The position numbers and the translations under genes were made by a program. Below the pieces are notes generated by a model. The model saw only the letters and a list, made by a program, of their open reading frames with translations, searched no databases and was not told the DNA's origin. This document shows, one piece after another, positions 36,812 through 44,773 of a DNA stretch of 64,000 nt (position 1 is the first letter of the stretch; each line of letters starts with the position of its first letter). The DNA is taken from NCBI GenBank assembly GCA_964354215.1, contig CAYGYT010000002.1, positions 1 through 64,000 on the forward strand, in the 5' to 3' direction. Source of the stretch: CAVRZR01 sp964354215. GTDB lineage: Bacteria > Actinomycetota > Coriobacteriia > Anaerosomatales > CAVRZR01.

Positions 36812-37849
36812 ATGACTCAACTCATGACGCGCGAGCGCTACGAAGCCGAGGAGCATGCAAGGCTCTCGGCGCGTGCCGCATTCGCTGACCAGTCACGCGG
36901 TCGCGTGGTGCCGCTGCCCGCGGATCCGTACCGCACGGACTTCCAACGCGATCGTGACCGGATCATCCACAGCAAGTCGTTTCGCCGGCTGTCTCACAAG
37001 ACCCAGGTCTTTCTTGCCCCGGAAGGCGACCACTACCGCACGCGCCTCACCCACACGCTCGAGGTCGCCCAGATCGCGCGCTCGTGTGCGAGGGCCCTGC
37101 GCTTGAACGAGGACCTCACCGAGGCGATCGCTCTCGGGCACGACCTCGGACACACGCCCTTCGGTCACATCGGCGAAGACGCGCTCACTGCCTGCTACGA
37201 ACGCATCCGAGGCGACTACGAAGGTGTTCCCACCCGCTACCGGCACAACATTCAGTCGCTCAGGGTCGTAGAGGTCCTCGAATACGAGGGGAAGGGCCTG
37301 AACCTCACGTGGGAGGTGCGTGACGGGATTCTCGGCCACACCGGAGAACACAGTCCGGCGACCCTCGAGGGCCAGATCGTGAGGATCGCCGATCGCATTG
37401 CCTACGTGAACCACGACATCGACGACGCCATGCGCGGGGGAGTGCTCTCCGAAGACAGCCTTCCCAGCGCATCGACAGAGGTGCTCGGCCATAACCACGG
37501 CGCTCGCATCCGCACGATGGTCGAAGACCTCGTGCGTGAGAGCGAGAAGTCCCCGGAGGTGCGCATGAGCCCGCGTGTCTGGGACGCGATGATGGGGCTC
37601 AGGGCGTTCCTCTTCGACAACGTGTATCTGAGCCCGCAGGCGAAGATCGAGGAGCCGAAGGCGTTCGGCGTGGTTGAGCGACTGTTCGACCACTACCTGG
37701 AGCACCCGGAGAGCCTGCCAGAGGAGTTCACACCCTCGTCGCCGAGCGAGCTCGTGCAACGCGTTTCGGACTACATCGCGGGCATGACGGACCGGTATGC
37801 GACGCGGGTGTATGAGGGGCTGTTCGTTCCCGCATCCTGGCGCATGTGA
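36812..37849 (+). CDS. dgt: Deoxyguanosinetriphosphate triphosphohydrolase-like protein
   Basis: A 345-residue HD-superfamily dNTPase-like enzyme (dGTP to deoxyguanosine + triphosphate). The HD motif is in HTLEVAQIARSCARAL and GHDLGHTPFGHIGEDAL; the N-terminal FQRDRDRIIHSKSFRRL and YRTRLTHTLEV are standard for the group. It usually precedes dnaG in this family of genomes, and here lies two genes before it. Start ATG 36812 follows GAGAGG; GTG 36794 is an alternative. Confidence 0.92.
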   Translation: MTQLMTRERYEAEEHARLSARAAFADQSRGRVVPLPADPYRTDFQRDRDRIIHSKSFRRLSHKTQVFLAPEGDHYRTRLTHTLEVAQIARSCARALRLNEDLTEAIALGHDLGHTPFGHIGEDALTACYERIRGDYEGVPTRYRHNIQSLRVVEVLEYEGKGLNLTWEVRDGILGHTGEHSPATLEGQIVRIADRIAYVNHDIDDAMRGGVLSEDSLPSASTEVLGHNHGARIRTMVEDLVRESEKSPEVRMSPRVWDAMMGLRAFLFDNVYLSPQAKIEEPKAFGVVERLFDHYLEHPESLPEEFTPSSPSELVQRVSDYIAGMTDRYATRVYEGLFVPASWRM

Positions 37850-37864
37850 GTTCTCCCTGAGTCT

Positions 37865-37892
37865 TTGCGCTGGGGATGGGTTCCGCTATTGT
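37865..37892 (+). promoter_or_regulatory. Candidate promoter of hppA
   Basis: TTGCGC (37865-37870), 16-bp spacer, TATTGT (37887-37892), about 100 bp before the gene. Moderate match only. Confidence 0.4.
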
Positions 37893-37991
37893 GTGGCGAA
37901 ACCGTGCACGATCGCGTGTGCGGCCGTGCAGGGAAGTTTTCGCGCGCGGGGGATCGTCGGTGGCGCAATCGTCGAACGAGGAGTGTGGTGT

Positions 37992-40115
37992 ATGCAGTAT
38001 GTCCTGCTAGCCATGGTCTGTGCATTCGTCGGGCTTGGTACCGCGATGTACTACGCCTTCTGGGTCCTCAAGCAGGACCCGGGCAACGAGAAGATGCGCA
38101 GGATCTCCAAGCACATCCAAGAAGGCGCGCTGGCGTTCCTGACGCGTGAGTACCGCGTTGTCGCGATCGTCCTTGTCGTCGTCGCTATCGCGATGGGCCT
38201 CTTTCTACAGGCGAGCGGTGGCGCAGTCATGTCGATCGCCTACCTCGTCGGCGCGGTGTTCTCGGGCACAGCGGGCTTCATAGGCCTTTCGATCGCCACC
38301 CGCGCCAACTCCCGTACCACGCAGGCCGCGACGAAGAGCATGCCCAAGGCACTCGAGGTGGCATTCCGCGGCGGCGCCGTCATGGGACTCACGGTCGCCG
38401 GCCTCGGTCTCTTGGGCGTCTGCCTGTGCTTCCTCATCTTCTTGTACGCAACCGGCCTTGTAGCGAATCTCGAGATCGTCAAGGGCGCGAACTGGACGAT
38501 CCTCGGCCTGACTATCTCGGCCACGATGGTCTTCTCGGACATCATTCCGGCATTCGGTCTCGGCGCGTCCACGATCGCGCTGTTCGCGCGCGTCGGCGGC
38601 GGGATCTACACGAAGGCGGCCGATGTCGGCGCCGACCTCGTGGGCAAAGTCGAAGCGGGTATCCCCGAGGACGACCCGCGCAACCCCGCGGTCATCGCCG
38701 ACAACGTGGGCGACAACGTTGGTGACGTCGCCGGGATGGGCGCGGATCTCTACGAGTCGTACGTGGGCGCAATCGTCGCGCCGCTCGCTCTCGGAGCGCT
38801 CTACCTGGGCTTCCGCGGCGCCTTGCTGCCGGTGCTCATCGCTGCCGTCGGCATGGTCTGTTCGGCCGTGGCGACGCTCTTCGTGCGTGGCAAGGAAGGC
38901 GGCCACCCCGGACGCGCTCTGTCGACGGGCACATACGCGGCGGCCATCCTGACGCTTGTCGCGTGCTACTTCCTCGTGATGTGGCTCGTACCTGCGGGCA
39001 CCGTGTACGGCGCGAGGACGGTGGAGAATCCGCTCGGCTTCTTCATCGCCATCTTCGTCGGGCTTGCCGCCGGCATGGCTATCGGCCAAGCCTCGGAGAT
39101 CTACACCTCCGATGCCTACGGTGCGGTCAAGAAGATCGCGGAGTCGTCGACCACCGGCCCGGCAACCGTCATCCTTTCTGGACTTGCCACAGGCATGCAG
39201 TCGACTGCCTTCTCGATCATCTTCCTGGTCATCGCTATGGGCGTCAGCTTCGTCGCCGGCGACTGGGCGCTGCCGAACGGCGGCGGCATCTTCGCGATAG
39301 GCCTGTCGGCCATCGGCATGCTCGCCACCACCGGTATCGTGGTTGCGGTGGACGCGTACGGGCCGATCGCCGACAACGCAGGCGGCATCTCAGAGATGAG
39401 CGGCCAAGGGCCCGCGGTCCGCGAGATCACCGACTCGCTCGACTCCGTGGGCAATACGACGGCAGCAATCGCAAAGGGCTTCGCGATCGCGTCAGCGGCC
39501 GTGACCGCCCTCGCGTACTTCCAGCTCTACGCCGAGAAAGTCGGTTTGAGGAGTATCGACATCCTCAGCAACCAGGTCATCATCGGCCTGTTCCTCGGCG
39601 GCATGTTCCCGTTCCTCTTCTCGTCGATGGCCATCAACGCCGTTGGCCGCGCAGCTCAGGCCATGATCGAGGAGGTCCGCCGCCAGTTCCGCGAGATTCC
39701 CGGACTGCGTGAGGGACGCGAGGGTGTCGAGGGTGAGTACGCGAAGTGCGTCGATATAGCCACCGGCGCCGCGCTCAGAGAGATGATCATCCCCGCATCG
39801 CTCGCCACGGCGCTGCCTATCGTAGTGGGGCTCTGGAGCGTCCAGGCGCTCGGTGGCTTCCTCGCCGGGGCACTGGTCGTCGGGTTCCTCATGGCTATCT
39901 TCATGGCCAACGCGGGCGGGGCCTGGGACAACGCGAAGAAGTACATCGAAGGCGGGGAGTTCGGCGGCAAGGGATCCGACGCCCACAAGGCCGCGGTTGT
40001 CGGCGACACCGTCGGCGACCCATTCAAGGACACTGCTGGCCCGTCGATGAACATCCTCATCAAGGTCATGTCGGTCATCGCAGTCGTATTCGCTCCGCTA
40101 TTCATCAGAGGCTGA
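37992..40115 (+). CDS. hppA: K+-dependent-type membrane pyrophosphatase (H+ or Na+ pump)
   Basis: A 707-residue membrane protein with about 15-16 helices that couples PPi hydrolysis to cation pumping. The PPi site is complete: DVGADLVGKVEAGIPEDDP, then NVGDNVGDVAGMGADLYES, and near the C-terminus GDTVGDPFKDTAGPSMN. The K+-dependence switch reads GNTTAAIAKG, with Ala where K+-independent pumps have Lys, so it should need K+; such enzymes pump Na+, H+ or both, which cannot be settled here. Start ATG 37992 gives the first helix MQYVLLAMVCAFVGLG; the open frame upstream is not family-like. It probably uses PPi made by biosynthesis or PPDK. Confidence 0.95.
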   Translation: MQYVLLAMVCAFVGLGTAMYYAFWVLKQDPGNEKMRRISKHIQEGALAFLTREYRVVAIVLVVVAIAMGLFLQASGGAVMSIAYLVGAVFSGTAGFIGLSIATRANSRTTQAATKSMPKALEVAFRGGAVMGLTVAGLGLLGVCLCFLIFLYATGLVANLEIVKGANWTILGLTISATMVFSDIIPAFGLGASTIALFARVGGGIYTKAADVGADLVGKVEAGIPEDDPRNPAVIADNVGDNVGDVAGMGADLYESYVGAIVAPLALGALYLGFRGALLPVLIAAVGMVCSAVATLFVRGKEGGHPGRALSTGTYAAAILTLVACYFLVMWLVPAGTVYGARTVENPLGFFIAIFVGLAAGMAIGQASEIYTSDAYGAVKKIAESSTTGPATVILSGLATGMQSTAFSIIFLVIAMGVSFVAGDWALPNGGGIFAIGLSAIGMLATTGIVVAVDAYGPIADNAGGISEMSGQGPAVREITDSLDSVGNTTAAIAKGFAIASAAVTALAYFQLYAEKVGLRSIDILSNQVIIGLFLGGMFPFLFSSMAINAVGRAAQAMIEEVRRQFREIPGLREGREGVEGEYAKCVDIATGAALREMIIPASLATALPIVVGLWSVQALGGFLAGALVVGFLMAIFMANAGGAWDNAKKYIEGGEFGGKGSDAHKAAVVGDTVGDPFKDTAGPSMNILIKVMSVIAVVFAPLFIRG

Positions 40116-40152
40116 GGTGAGGCCGGCGCGCGCCGGCACGAGAGCGTGATCC

Positions 40153-40187
40153 GGATGCTCCTGGCGTTCATGGCGCCGGGAGCATCC
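40153..40187 (+). terminator. Probable terminator after hppA
   Basis: A 9-bp perfect stem (40153-40161 with 40179-40187) has extra inner pairing. A 16-bp GC palindrome at 40122-40137 precedes it. Only a short pyrimidine run follows, so termination efficiency is uncertain. Confidence 0.5.
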
Positions 40188-40242
40188 TCTACTGTCGGGA
40201 CGAATGGGTACCCTCTTTCAGGAGAGGCGAACGAGGGGTTTC

Positions 40243-42075
40243 GTGGGCCGAATCACCGACGAGGACATCCAGAGGGTCCGTGACGCCACGGATCTGGTCG
40301 ATCTCGTCTCCGAGACGGTCGTGCTCAAGCGCAAGAGCCGCCTCTACTGGGGCCGCTGCCCCTTCCACGGCGAGAAGACGCCGTCCTTCAAGATCGACCC
40401 AGGCACTCAGTTGTGGCACTGCTTCGGGTGCGGCTTGGGCGGAGACGCATTCGGCTTTCTGATGCGCACCGAGGGTCTTGAGTTCCCTGACGCCGTCCGC
40501 ATGCTCGCGGACCGGGCTCACATCGAGATCGTCGAAGTCGGGGGTGGGCTCGGAACCGGGAGGCGCGAGCGGCTGCATGCCGCGCTCGCGGCCGCTGCGG
40601 CCTACTACCACAAGCAGCTCGTCGCGGGGCAGGACGCTGGCGCCGCTCGCGCACGCGAGTATCTCGCGGGCAGGGCGTTCGGCATCGACGTCGCCAAGCG
40701 GTTCGAGCTCGGCTACGCTCCCGGGCGCGGACTACTCGCCCGCGCGCTGAGCGCCGACGGCTTCACCGAAGACGAGCTCATCGAGGCGAACCTCGCCCTC
40801 CGCGCAGAGAACGGCGCAGTCCGCGATCGCTTCTACGAGCGCCTGATGTTCCCGATCCGCGATGTGCAAGGGCGGTGCGTGGGCTTTGGCGGTCGGATCA
40901 TCGGGGCGGGCGAGCCGAAGTACTTGAACACTCAGGAAACGCCGGTCTTTCACAAGTCGCGGAACCTCTACGGCATCGAGCGCGCGAGGAACGATATCGT
41001 TCGGGAGCGCACGGCGATCGTTGTAGAGGGCTACACCGACGTGATCGCGCTCCATGAGGCCGGGGTGCGGAACGTCGTGGCCACACTCGGCACAGCACTC
41101 ACACGAGACCACACTCGGCTCCTCGGCCGGTTCGCCCAACGTGTCGTGTATCTCTTCGACGGCGACGAGGCGGGTCTTCGAGCGGCCGACCGGGCAGCCG
41201 AGTTCATCGGCTTCGAGATGACTCCGGAGGCGGGGAGCGATCGCGTCGACTTGCAGGTGGCGGTGCTACCCCGGGGCGAGGATCCCGCGGACCTGGCATC
41301 GTCGGGCGGGGAGGAGGCGGTGCGCTCGCTCGTCTCGAATGCGACGCCACTCCTCAAGTTCGCGCTCGACCGCAGGCTCTCGCGCTATGACCTCTCGGCG
41401 CCGGAGAACCGCACCCGGGCTCTTGCCGATGCCGCCTCCGTGCTCGCATCGGTCAGGGGGTCGCTGCTCGTGCACGACTACACCAACTACCTGGCCGATT
41501 ACCTCCGTGTGGACTTCGCAACCGTTCAAGCTGCAGTCTCGAAGGCTAGGCCGCTCGCCACCCCGGCAGACGGGGCCCGCGACGACGAGGACGCCTTGGT
41601 ACCGGCCCAGCCGCTGGCTGCCGCTTCATCCCCGGAGTCGCGCGCCGAGCTGGAGCTTCTTGGCGTTCTCGGCGGAGCGCCACGCTTGCGGGCCGAGGCA
41701 CGTTTCTTGCTTGAGGAGGACCTGCTAACGGTGCCAGTCCATCGGCGCGCGCTGGTCTTGATGCTGGAAGACCCGAGCGCGTCGCTTGAGGATCTCGTCT
41801 CTCGCGCGGAGCGGACGGACGCGGAACTTGCATCCGTCTTGGCCGGCTGTGCAGCGGCGGACGATGCACAGGCCGAGGCCATTGCGAACGAGTTGTTCAG
41901 GAAACTCAAGGAGTTTGGGCTCGACCGTCTAATCCTAGAGAAGAAGAGCCAGCTGAAGTCTCTCGACCCCGGGGCCGAGGCTCAGAGGTACGACGACTTG
42001 TTCCGAGAAGTCTCGGAGCTGCAGCGGGAGAGAAGCCTCCTGCGCACCAGTCACGACGGCATGAACACGGCATAG
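40243..42075 (+). CDS. dnaG: DNA primase
   Basis: A 610-residue primase synthesising RNA primers at the fork. The CHC2 zinc domain is WGRCPFHGEKTPSF and LWHCFGCGLGGDAF. The Toprim core has VVEGYTDVIALHEAG and LFDGDEAGLRAADRA. A C-terminal helicase-binding region follows. GTG 40243 gives the usual start GRITDEDIQRVRDATD and follows GAGGGG; an in-frame ATG at 40204 would add 13 residues and sits next to a possible -10 (TACTGT), so it is less likely. It is followed 21 bp later by rpoD, the classic macromolecular-synthesis pair. Confidence 0.93.
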   Translation: MGRITDEDIQRVRDATDLVDLVSETVVLKRKSRLYWGRCPFHGEKTPSFKIDPGTQLWHCFGCGLGGDAFGFLMRTEGLEFPDAVRMLADRAHIEIVEVGGGLGTGRRERLHAALAAAAAYYHKQLVAGQDAGAARAREYLAGRAFGIDVAKRFELGYAPGRGLLARALSADGFTEDELIEANLALRAENGAVRDRFYERLMFPIRDVQGRCVGFGGRIIGAGEPKYLNTQETPVFHKSRNLYGIERARNDIVRERTAIVVEGYTDVIALHEAGVRNVVATLGTALTRDHTRLLGRFAQRVVYLFDGDEAGLRAADRAAEFIGFEMTPEAGSDRVDLQVAVLPRGEDPADLASSGGEEAVRSLVSNATPLLKFALDRRLSRYDLSAPENRTRALADAASVLASVRGSLLVHDYTNYLADYLRVDFATVQAAVSKARPLATPADGARDDEDALVPAQPLAAASSPESRAELELLGVLGGAPRLRAEARFLLEEDLLTVPVHRRALVLMLEDPSASLEDLVSRAERTDAELASVLAGCAAADDAQAEAIANELFRKLKEFGLDRLILEKKSQLKSLDPGAEAQRYDDLFREVSELQRERSLLRTSHDGMNTA

Positions 42076-42096
42076 ACACGGAGTAGTAGGAGTAGC

Positions 42097-43890
42097 GTGG
42101 CAGACAACCCCAGAAGCACGAGGGCGAAGAGTACTCCGGCCCAAGCGGCCGAGAAGCCGAAGACCAAGCCAGCGCCGAGCACGGCGGATGCACCGGCAGG
42201 CGCGGCAAAGAGCGCCGCACCTGCCTCGAAGAAGGCTGCCGTGAAGGCAGCCGACGTGGCACCGCCGAAGAAGACCGTTCCGGCCAAGAGCGCGGGCGCG
42301 GCGGCGGCACCGGCTGGTGAGACCCCGAAGCGGGCCACAGGCCGCGCCGCGCGTCCGAAACCAGAGACAGACGTGGTCGCCCCGGTACGGAAGGGGCCCG
42401 CAACCGCGAAGACACCTGCCGCTCCGGAAGCGCCGACGCCGCGTGGGTCGGCGTCCGCGAAGCAGGCCAAGTCTGCCCCCGAGGCGAGCGCGTCGGCTCC
42501 GCCTAAGGCCGCCGCCTCATCGGCGAGCGCCCCTGCCACACCTCGGAAGAGGACGCCGGTCGCGAAGCCCGCAAAGATCCCGCCCGAGCTTGAGCTTTCG
42601 GCGGTAAAGACGCTCGCGAAGATGGGGACGGGCAAGGGCAACCTCACCGACGAGGAGATCCAGAGCGCGCTTTCCGACATCGATCTTTCGGAGCAGCAGT
42701 TCGACAACATCTACGGCTTCTTCCGTGAGAGTGGCATCGAGATCTTCGAGGAGCCCGCGGCCTCCGAAGCCGTTGTGGACGTAGTCGTCACGGCCGCCGG
42801 CGTAGAGATCGTGCCGATGACCGACGCGACCGAACCCGACCTCGCGGACCTCGCTGACGACATCCCGCCCGAGGAAAAGGGCGAGATTGAGATTACGATC
42901 CCCAAGGTCGCCCCCAAGGCGGGCAAGAAGAAGCCGAAGAAGCGCACCGACGCGAGCACCGTCGCGCCTCTCACGGGTGATCCCGTTCGCATGTACCTCA
43001 AGGAGATAGGTAAGGTCCCACTGCTCACAGCGCGCCAGGAAGTCGATCTCGCCATGAAGATCGAAGCCGGTCTCGAGGCGACGGCGCGGTTCGAGGATGC
43101 AGACGAACGCGGCATCGTCCTCGATCGCCCCGAGCGCAGACGACTGGAACGTATCGAACAGGTGGGCCTGGACGCCAAGCAGCAGCTCGTCGAGGCGAAT
43201 CTCCGTCTCGTCGTCTCGATCGCCAAGCGCTACGTCGGGCGCGGCATGCTCTTCCTCGACCTCATCCAGGAGGGCAACCTCGGATTGATTCGAGCGGTGG
43301 AGAAGTTCGAGTACACGAAGGGGTTCAAGTTCTCGACCTACGCGACGTGGTGGATTCGACAAGCCATCACGCGCGCGATCGCCGATCAGGCGCGTACGAT
43401 CCGCATCCCCGTGCACATGGTCGAGACGATAAACAAGCTCATCCGCGTACAGCGGCAGCTCCTGCAGGAACTCGGCCGCGAGCCGACTCCGGAGGAGATC
43501 GGCGAGAAGATGGAGATGTCTGCCGAGCGCGTACGCGAGATCCTGAAGATCTCGCAGGAGCCCGTGTCTCTCGAAACGCCCATAGGCGAGGAAGAGGATT
43601 CCCAGCTCGGCGACTTCATCGAAGACGCCGAGGCGGTCGTGCCACCTGAAGCGGCGAGCTTCTCGATGCTGCAGGAGCAGCTGTCCAAGGTGCTCGACGG
43701 GCTCTCCGAGCGCGAGCGCAAGGTCATCGAACTGCGCTTCGGGCTCACTGACGGGCACCCGCGTACGCTCGAAGAGGTCGGACGCGAGTTTGGCGTGACA
43801 CGCGAGCGGATCCGGCAGATCGAGAGCAAGACGCTCTGCAAGCTGCGCCACCCCTCGCGCTCGAGCAAGCTTCGGGACTATCTCGAGTAG
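42097..43890 (+). CDS. rpoD: RNA polymerase principal sigma factor with long Ala/Pro/Lys-rich N-terminus
   Basis: A 597-residue sigma-70 group 1 factor. Region 1.2 is TGDPVRMYLKEIGKVPLL, region 2 YVGRGMLFLDLIQEGNLGL and FKFSTYATWWIRQAITRAIA, region 3 is QARTIRIPVHMVETINKL and on, and region 4.2 GVTRERIRQIESKTLCKLRH. The first ~165 residues are low-complexity Ala, Pro, Lys and Thr, like a histone-H1 tail, and are followed by a short acidic 1.1-like segment (LTDEEIQSALSDIDL). Start GTG 42097 follows TAGGAG. It probably recognises the TAGAAT-type promoters seen here. Confidence 0.95.
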   Translation: MADNPRSTRAKSTPAQAAEKPKTKPAPSTADAPAGAAKSAAPASKKAAVKAADVAPPKKTVPAKSAGAAAAPAGETPKRATGRAARPKPETDVVAPVRKGPATAKTPAAPEAPTPRGSASAKQAKSAPEASASAPPKAAASSASAPATPRKRTPVAKPAKIPPELELSAVKTLAKMGTGKGNLTDEEIQSALSDIDLSEQQFDNIYGFFRESGIEIFEEPAASEAVVDVVVTAAGVEIVPMTDATEPDLADLADDIPPEEKGEIEITIPKVAPKAGKKKPKKRTDASTVAPLTGDPVRMYLKEIGKVPLLTARQEVDLAMKIEAGLEATARFEDADERGIVLDRPERRRLERIEQVGLDAKQQLVEANLRLVVSIAKRYVGRGMLFLDLIQEGNLGLIRAVEKFEYTKGFKFSTYATWWIRQAITRAIADQARTIRIPVHMVETINKLIRVQRQLLQELGREPTPEEIGEKMEMSAERVREILKISQEPVSLETPIGEEEDSQLGDFIEDAEAVVPPEAASFSMLQEQLSKVLDGLSERERKVIELRFGLTDGHPRTLEEVGREFGVTRERIRQIESKTLCKLRHPSRSSKLRDYLE

Positions 43891-43973
43891 CACGACACGG
43901 TGCCGGCCGTCCCCGCCTCGCCGTCCGGAGGGTCCGCGACCGCGTCGTACGGGAATCCGCGACTGAGAGAGAA

Positions 43974-44003
43974 GAACGGCCTCCCGGAGACGGGAGGCCG
44001 TTC
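43974..44003. terminator. Bidirectional terminator between rpoD and tRNA-Asn
   Basis: A perfect 13-bp stem (43974-43986 with 43991-44003) with a 4-base loop. Read on the minus strand it is followed by TTCTTCTCTCTC, so it is strongest as the tRNA-Asn terminator; on the plus strand it can also end the dnaG-rpoD transcript. Confidence 0.85.
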
Positions 44004-44011
44004 GTGTCTGC

Positions 44012-44087
44012 TGGCTCCTGAGGTAGGACTCGAACCTACAACCCTCCGGTTAACAGCCGGATGCTCTGCCAATTGAGCTACTCAGGA
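44012..44087 (-). tRNA. tRNA-Asn (GTT)
   Basis: A 76-nt minus-strand gene with an encoded CCA. Acceptor TCCTGAG pairs with CTCAGGA, the discriminator is G, the anticodon loop CTGTTAA holds GTT, and the T-loop is TTCGAGT. All four arms fold. It has its own promoter upstream and a strong hairpin terminator downstream. Confidence 0.97.
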
Positions 44088-44117
44088 ATCTCGCGCCTTC
44101 GGCAGGCGCGACACGAC

Positions 44118-44146
44118 AGTATACGGACGGCATGTGAGGTTGGCAA
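44118..44146 (-). promoter_or_regulatory. Promoter of tRNA-Asn
   Basis: On the minus strand TTGCCA (44146-44141), 17-bp spacer, TATACT (44123-44118), about 30 bp before the tRNA. Near-consensus. Confidence 0.8.
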
Positions 44147-44209
44147 CACGACCTGAGCGGCGCTCTCGCTCGTCCGGATGCGCCGCAAACCAGCCCGCGG
44201 AGCAACCGC

Positions 44210-44215
44210 TAGAAT
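44210..44215 (+). promoter_or_regulatory. -10 hexamer of the CAT tRNA
   Basis: TAGAAT 28 bp before the tRNA 5' end; the -35 is not obvious. Confidence 0.45.
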
Positions 44216-44243
44216 GTAGTCGTTGAGTCAGCCAAGCCACCGC

Positions 44244-44318
44244 GGGCCCGTAGCTCAATGGCGGAGCAGGGGACTCATAATCCCTTGGTTGCAGGTTCGA
44301 ATCCTGCCGGGCCCACCA
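44244..44318 (+). tRNA. tRNA with CAT anticodon, probably tRNA-Ile2 (lysidine type)
   Basis: A 75-nt gene with encoded CCA. Acceptor GGGCCCG pairs with CGGGCCC, discriminator A, anticodon loop CTCATAA. The segment around the anticodon and variable loop (GACTCATAATCCCTTGGTTG) resembles E. coli ileX more than elongator tRNA-Met, so Ile2 read after lysidine modification is favoured; tRNA-Met is the alternative. The 3' 46 bases are repeated at 44717-44762. Confidence 0.92.
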
Positions 44319-44364
44319 GCGGGTTATCCGGTTGACGCCGGCTTGAGTGATTGCGCCTCAACAG

Positions 44365-44397
44365 AACGACCCGTCTGAGTGGTGCAGACGGGTCGTT
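44365..44397 (+). terminator. Terminator after the CAT tRNA
   Basis: A perfect 13-bp stem (44365-44377 with 44385-44397) and a 7-base loop, 46 bp after the tRNA. Only a few Ts follow. Confidence 0.7.
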
Positions 44398-44716
44398 TCG
44401 CGTTGCGGCTCAGTTGCGTCGATCTCCTGGAGCGACGGCGCGGCCTCGGCCCCCTCGAACACTCCTGCCGGGATCAGCGAAGGCCGGCGCCCGTCTGCAG
44501 CGGCCTTCTGCTTGTCTCTTCCGTCACCCCGTGACGCCCCACTGGCGCCCTCTTTCCGTCGCCATTCAGTCGCCTTGTACGCAAGAATCGCTCAGAACCG
44601 CCCGATCCCGTAGAGCCGCACTGAATCTCGGCAGGTAAACGCAGTACCGCCTCTGAGCTGCGACGAAAGGCGCTATTCCGCGCCTCTGCTAGACTGCCAA
44701 AGACCGCGATTCTGGC
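44398..44716. other. Remnant DNA between the tRNA and its partial copy, no gene recognised
   Basis: About 320 bp with short open frames on both strands and no recognisable domain, ribosome site or integrase similarity. Bounded by the intact tRNA and a 3'-tRNA duplicate, it is plausibly what is left of an excised or decayed integrative element. Confidence 0.45.
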
Positions 44717-44762
44717 ACTCACAATCCCTTGGTTGCAGGTTCGAGTGCTGCCGGGCCCACCA
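44717..44762 (+). repeat. Duplicate of the tRNA 3' half (att-like scar)
   Basis: These 46 bp match 44273-44318 with three mismatches, running from the anticodon loop to the CCA. The anticodon position is changed (CAT to CAC) and the acceptor 5' half is missing, so it is not a tRNA gene. Integrases that use tRNA genes leave such copies at the distal element end. Confidence 0.85.
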
Positions 44763-44773
44763 ATGAGGAGCGT

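Noticed and set aside
44398..44716. Residual integrase gene between the tRNA and its partial copy
   Set aside because: No frame on either strand shows the Arg-His-Arg-Tyr pattern or any recombinase-like stretch.
44717..44762. A second tRNA gene
   Set aside because: Only the 3' 46 bases are present; there is no D-arm or acceptor 5' strand and the anticodon loop is changed.
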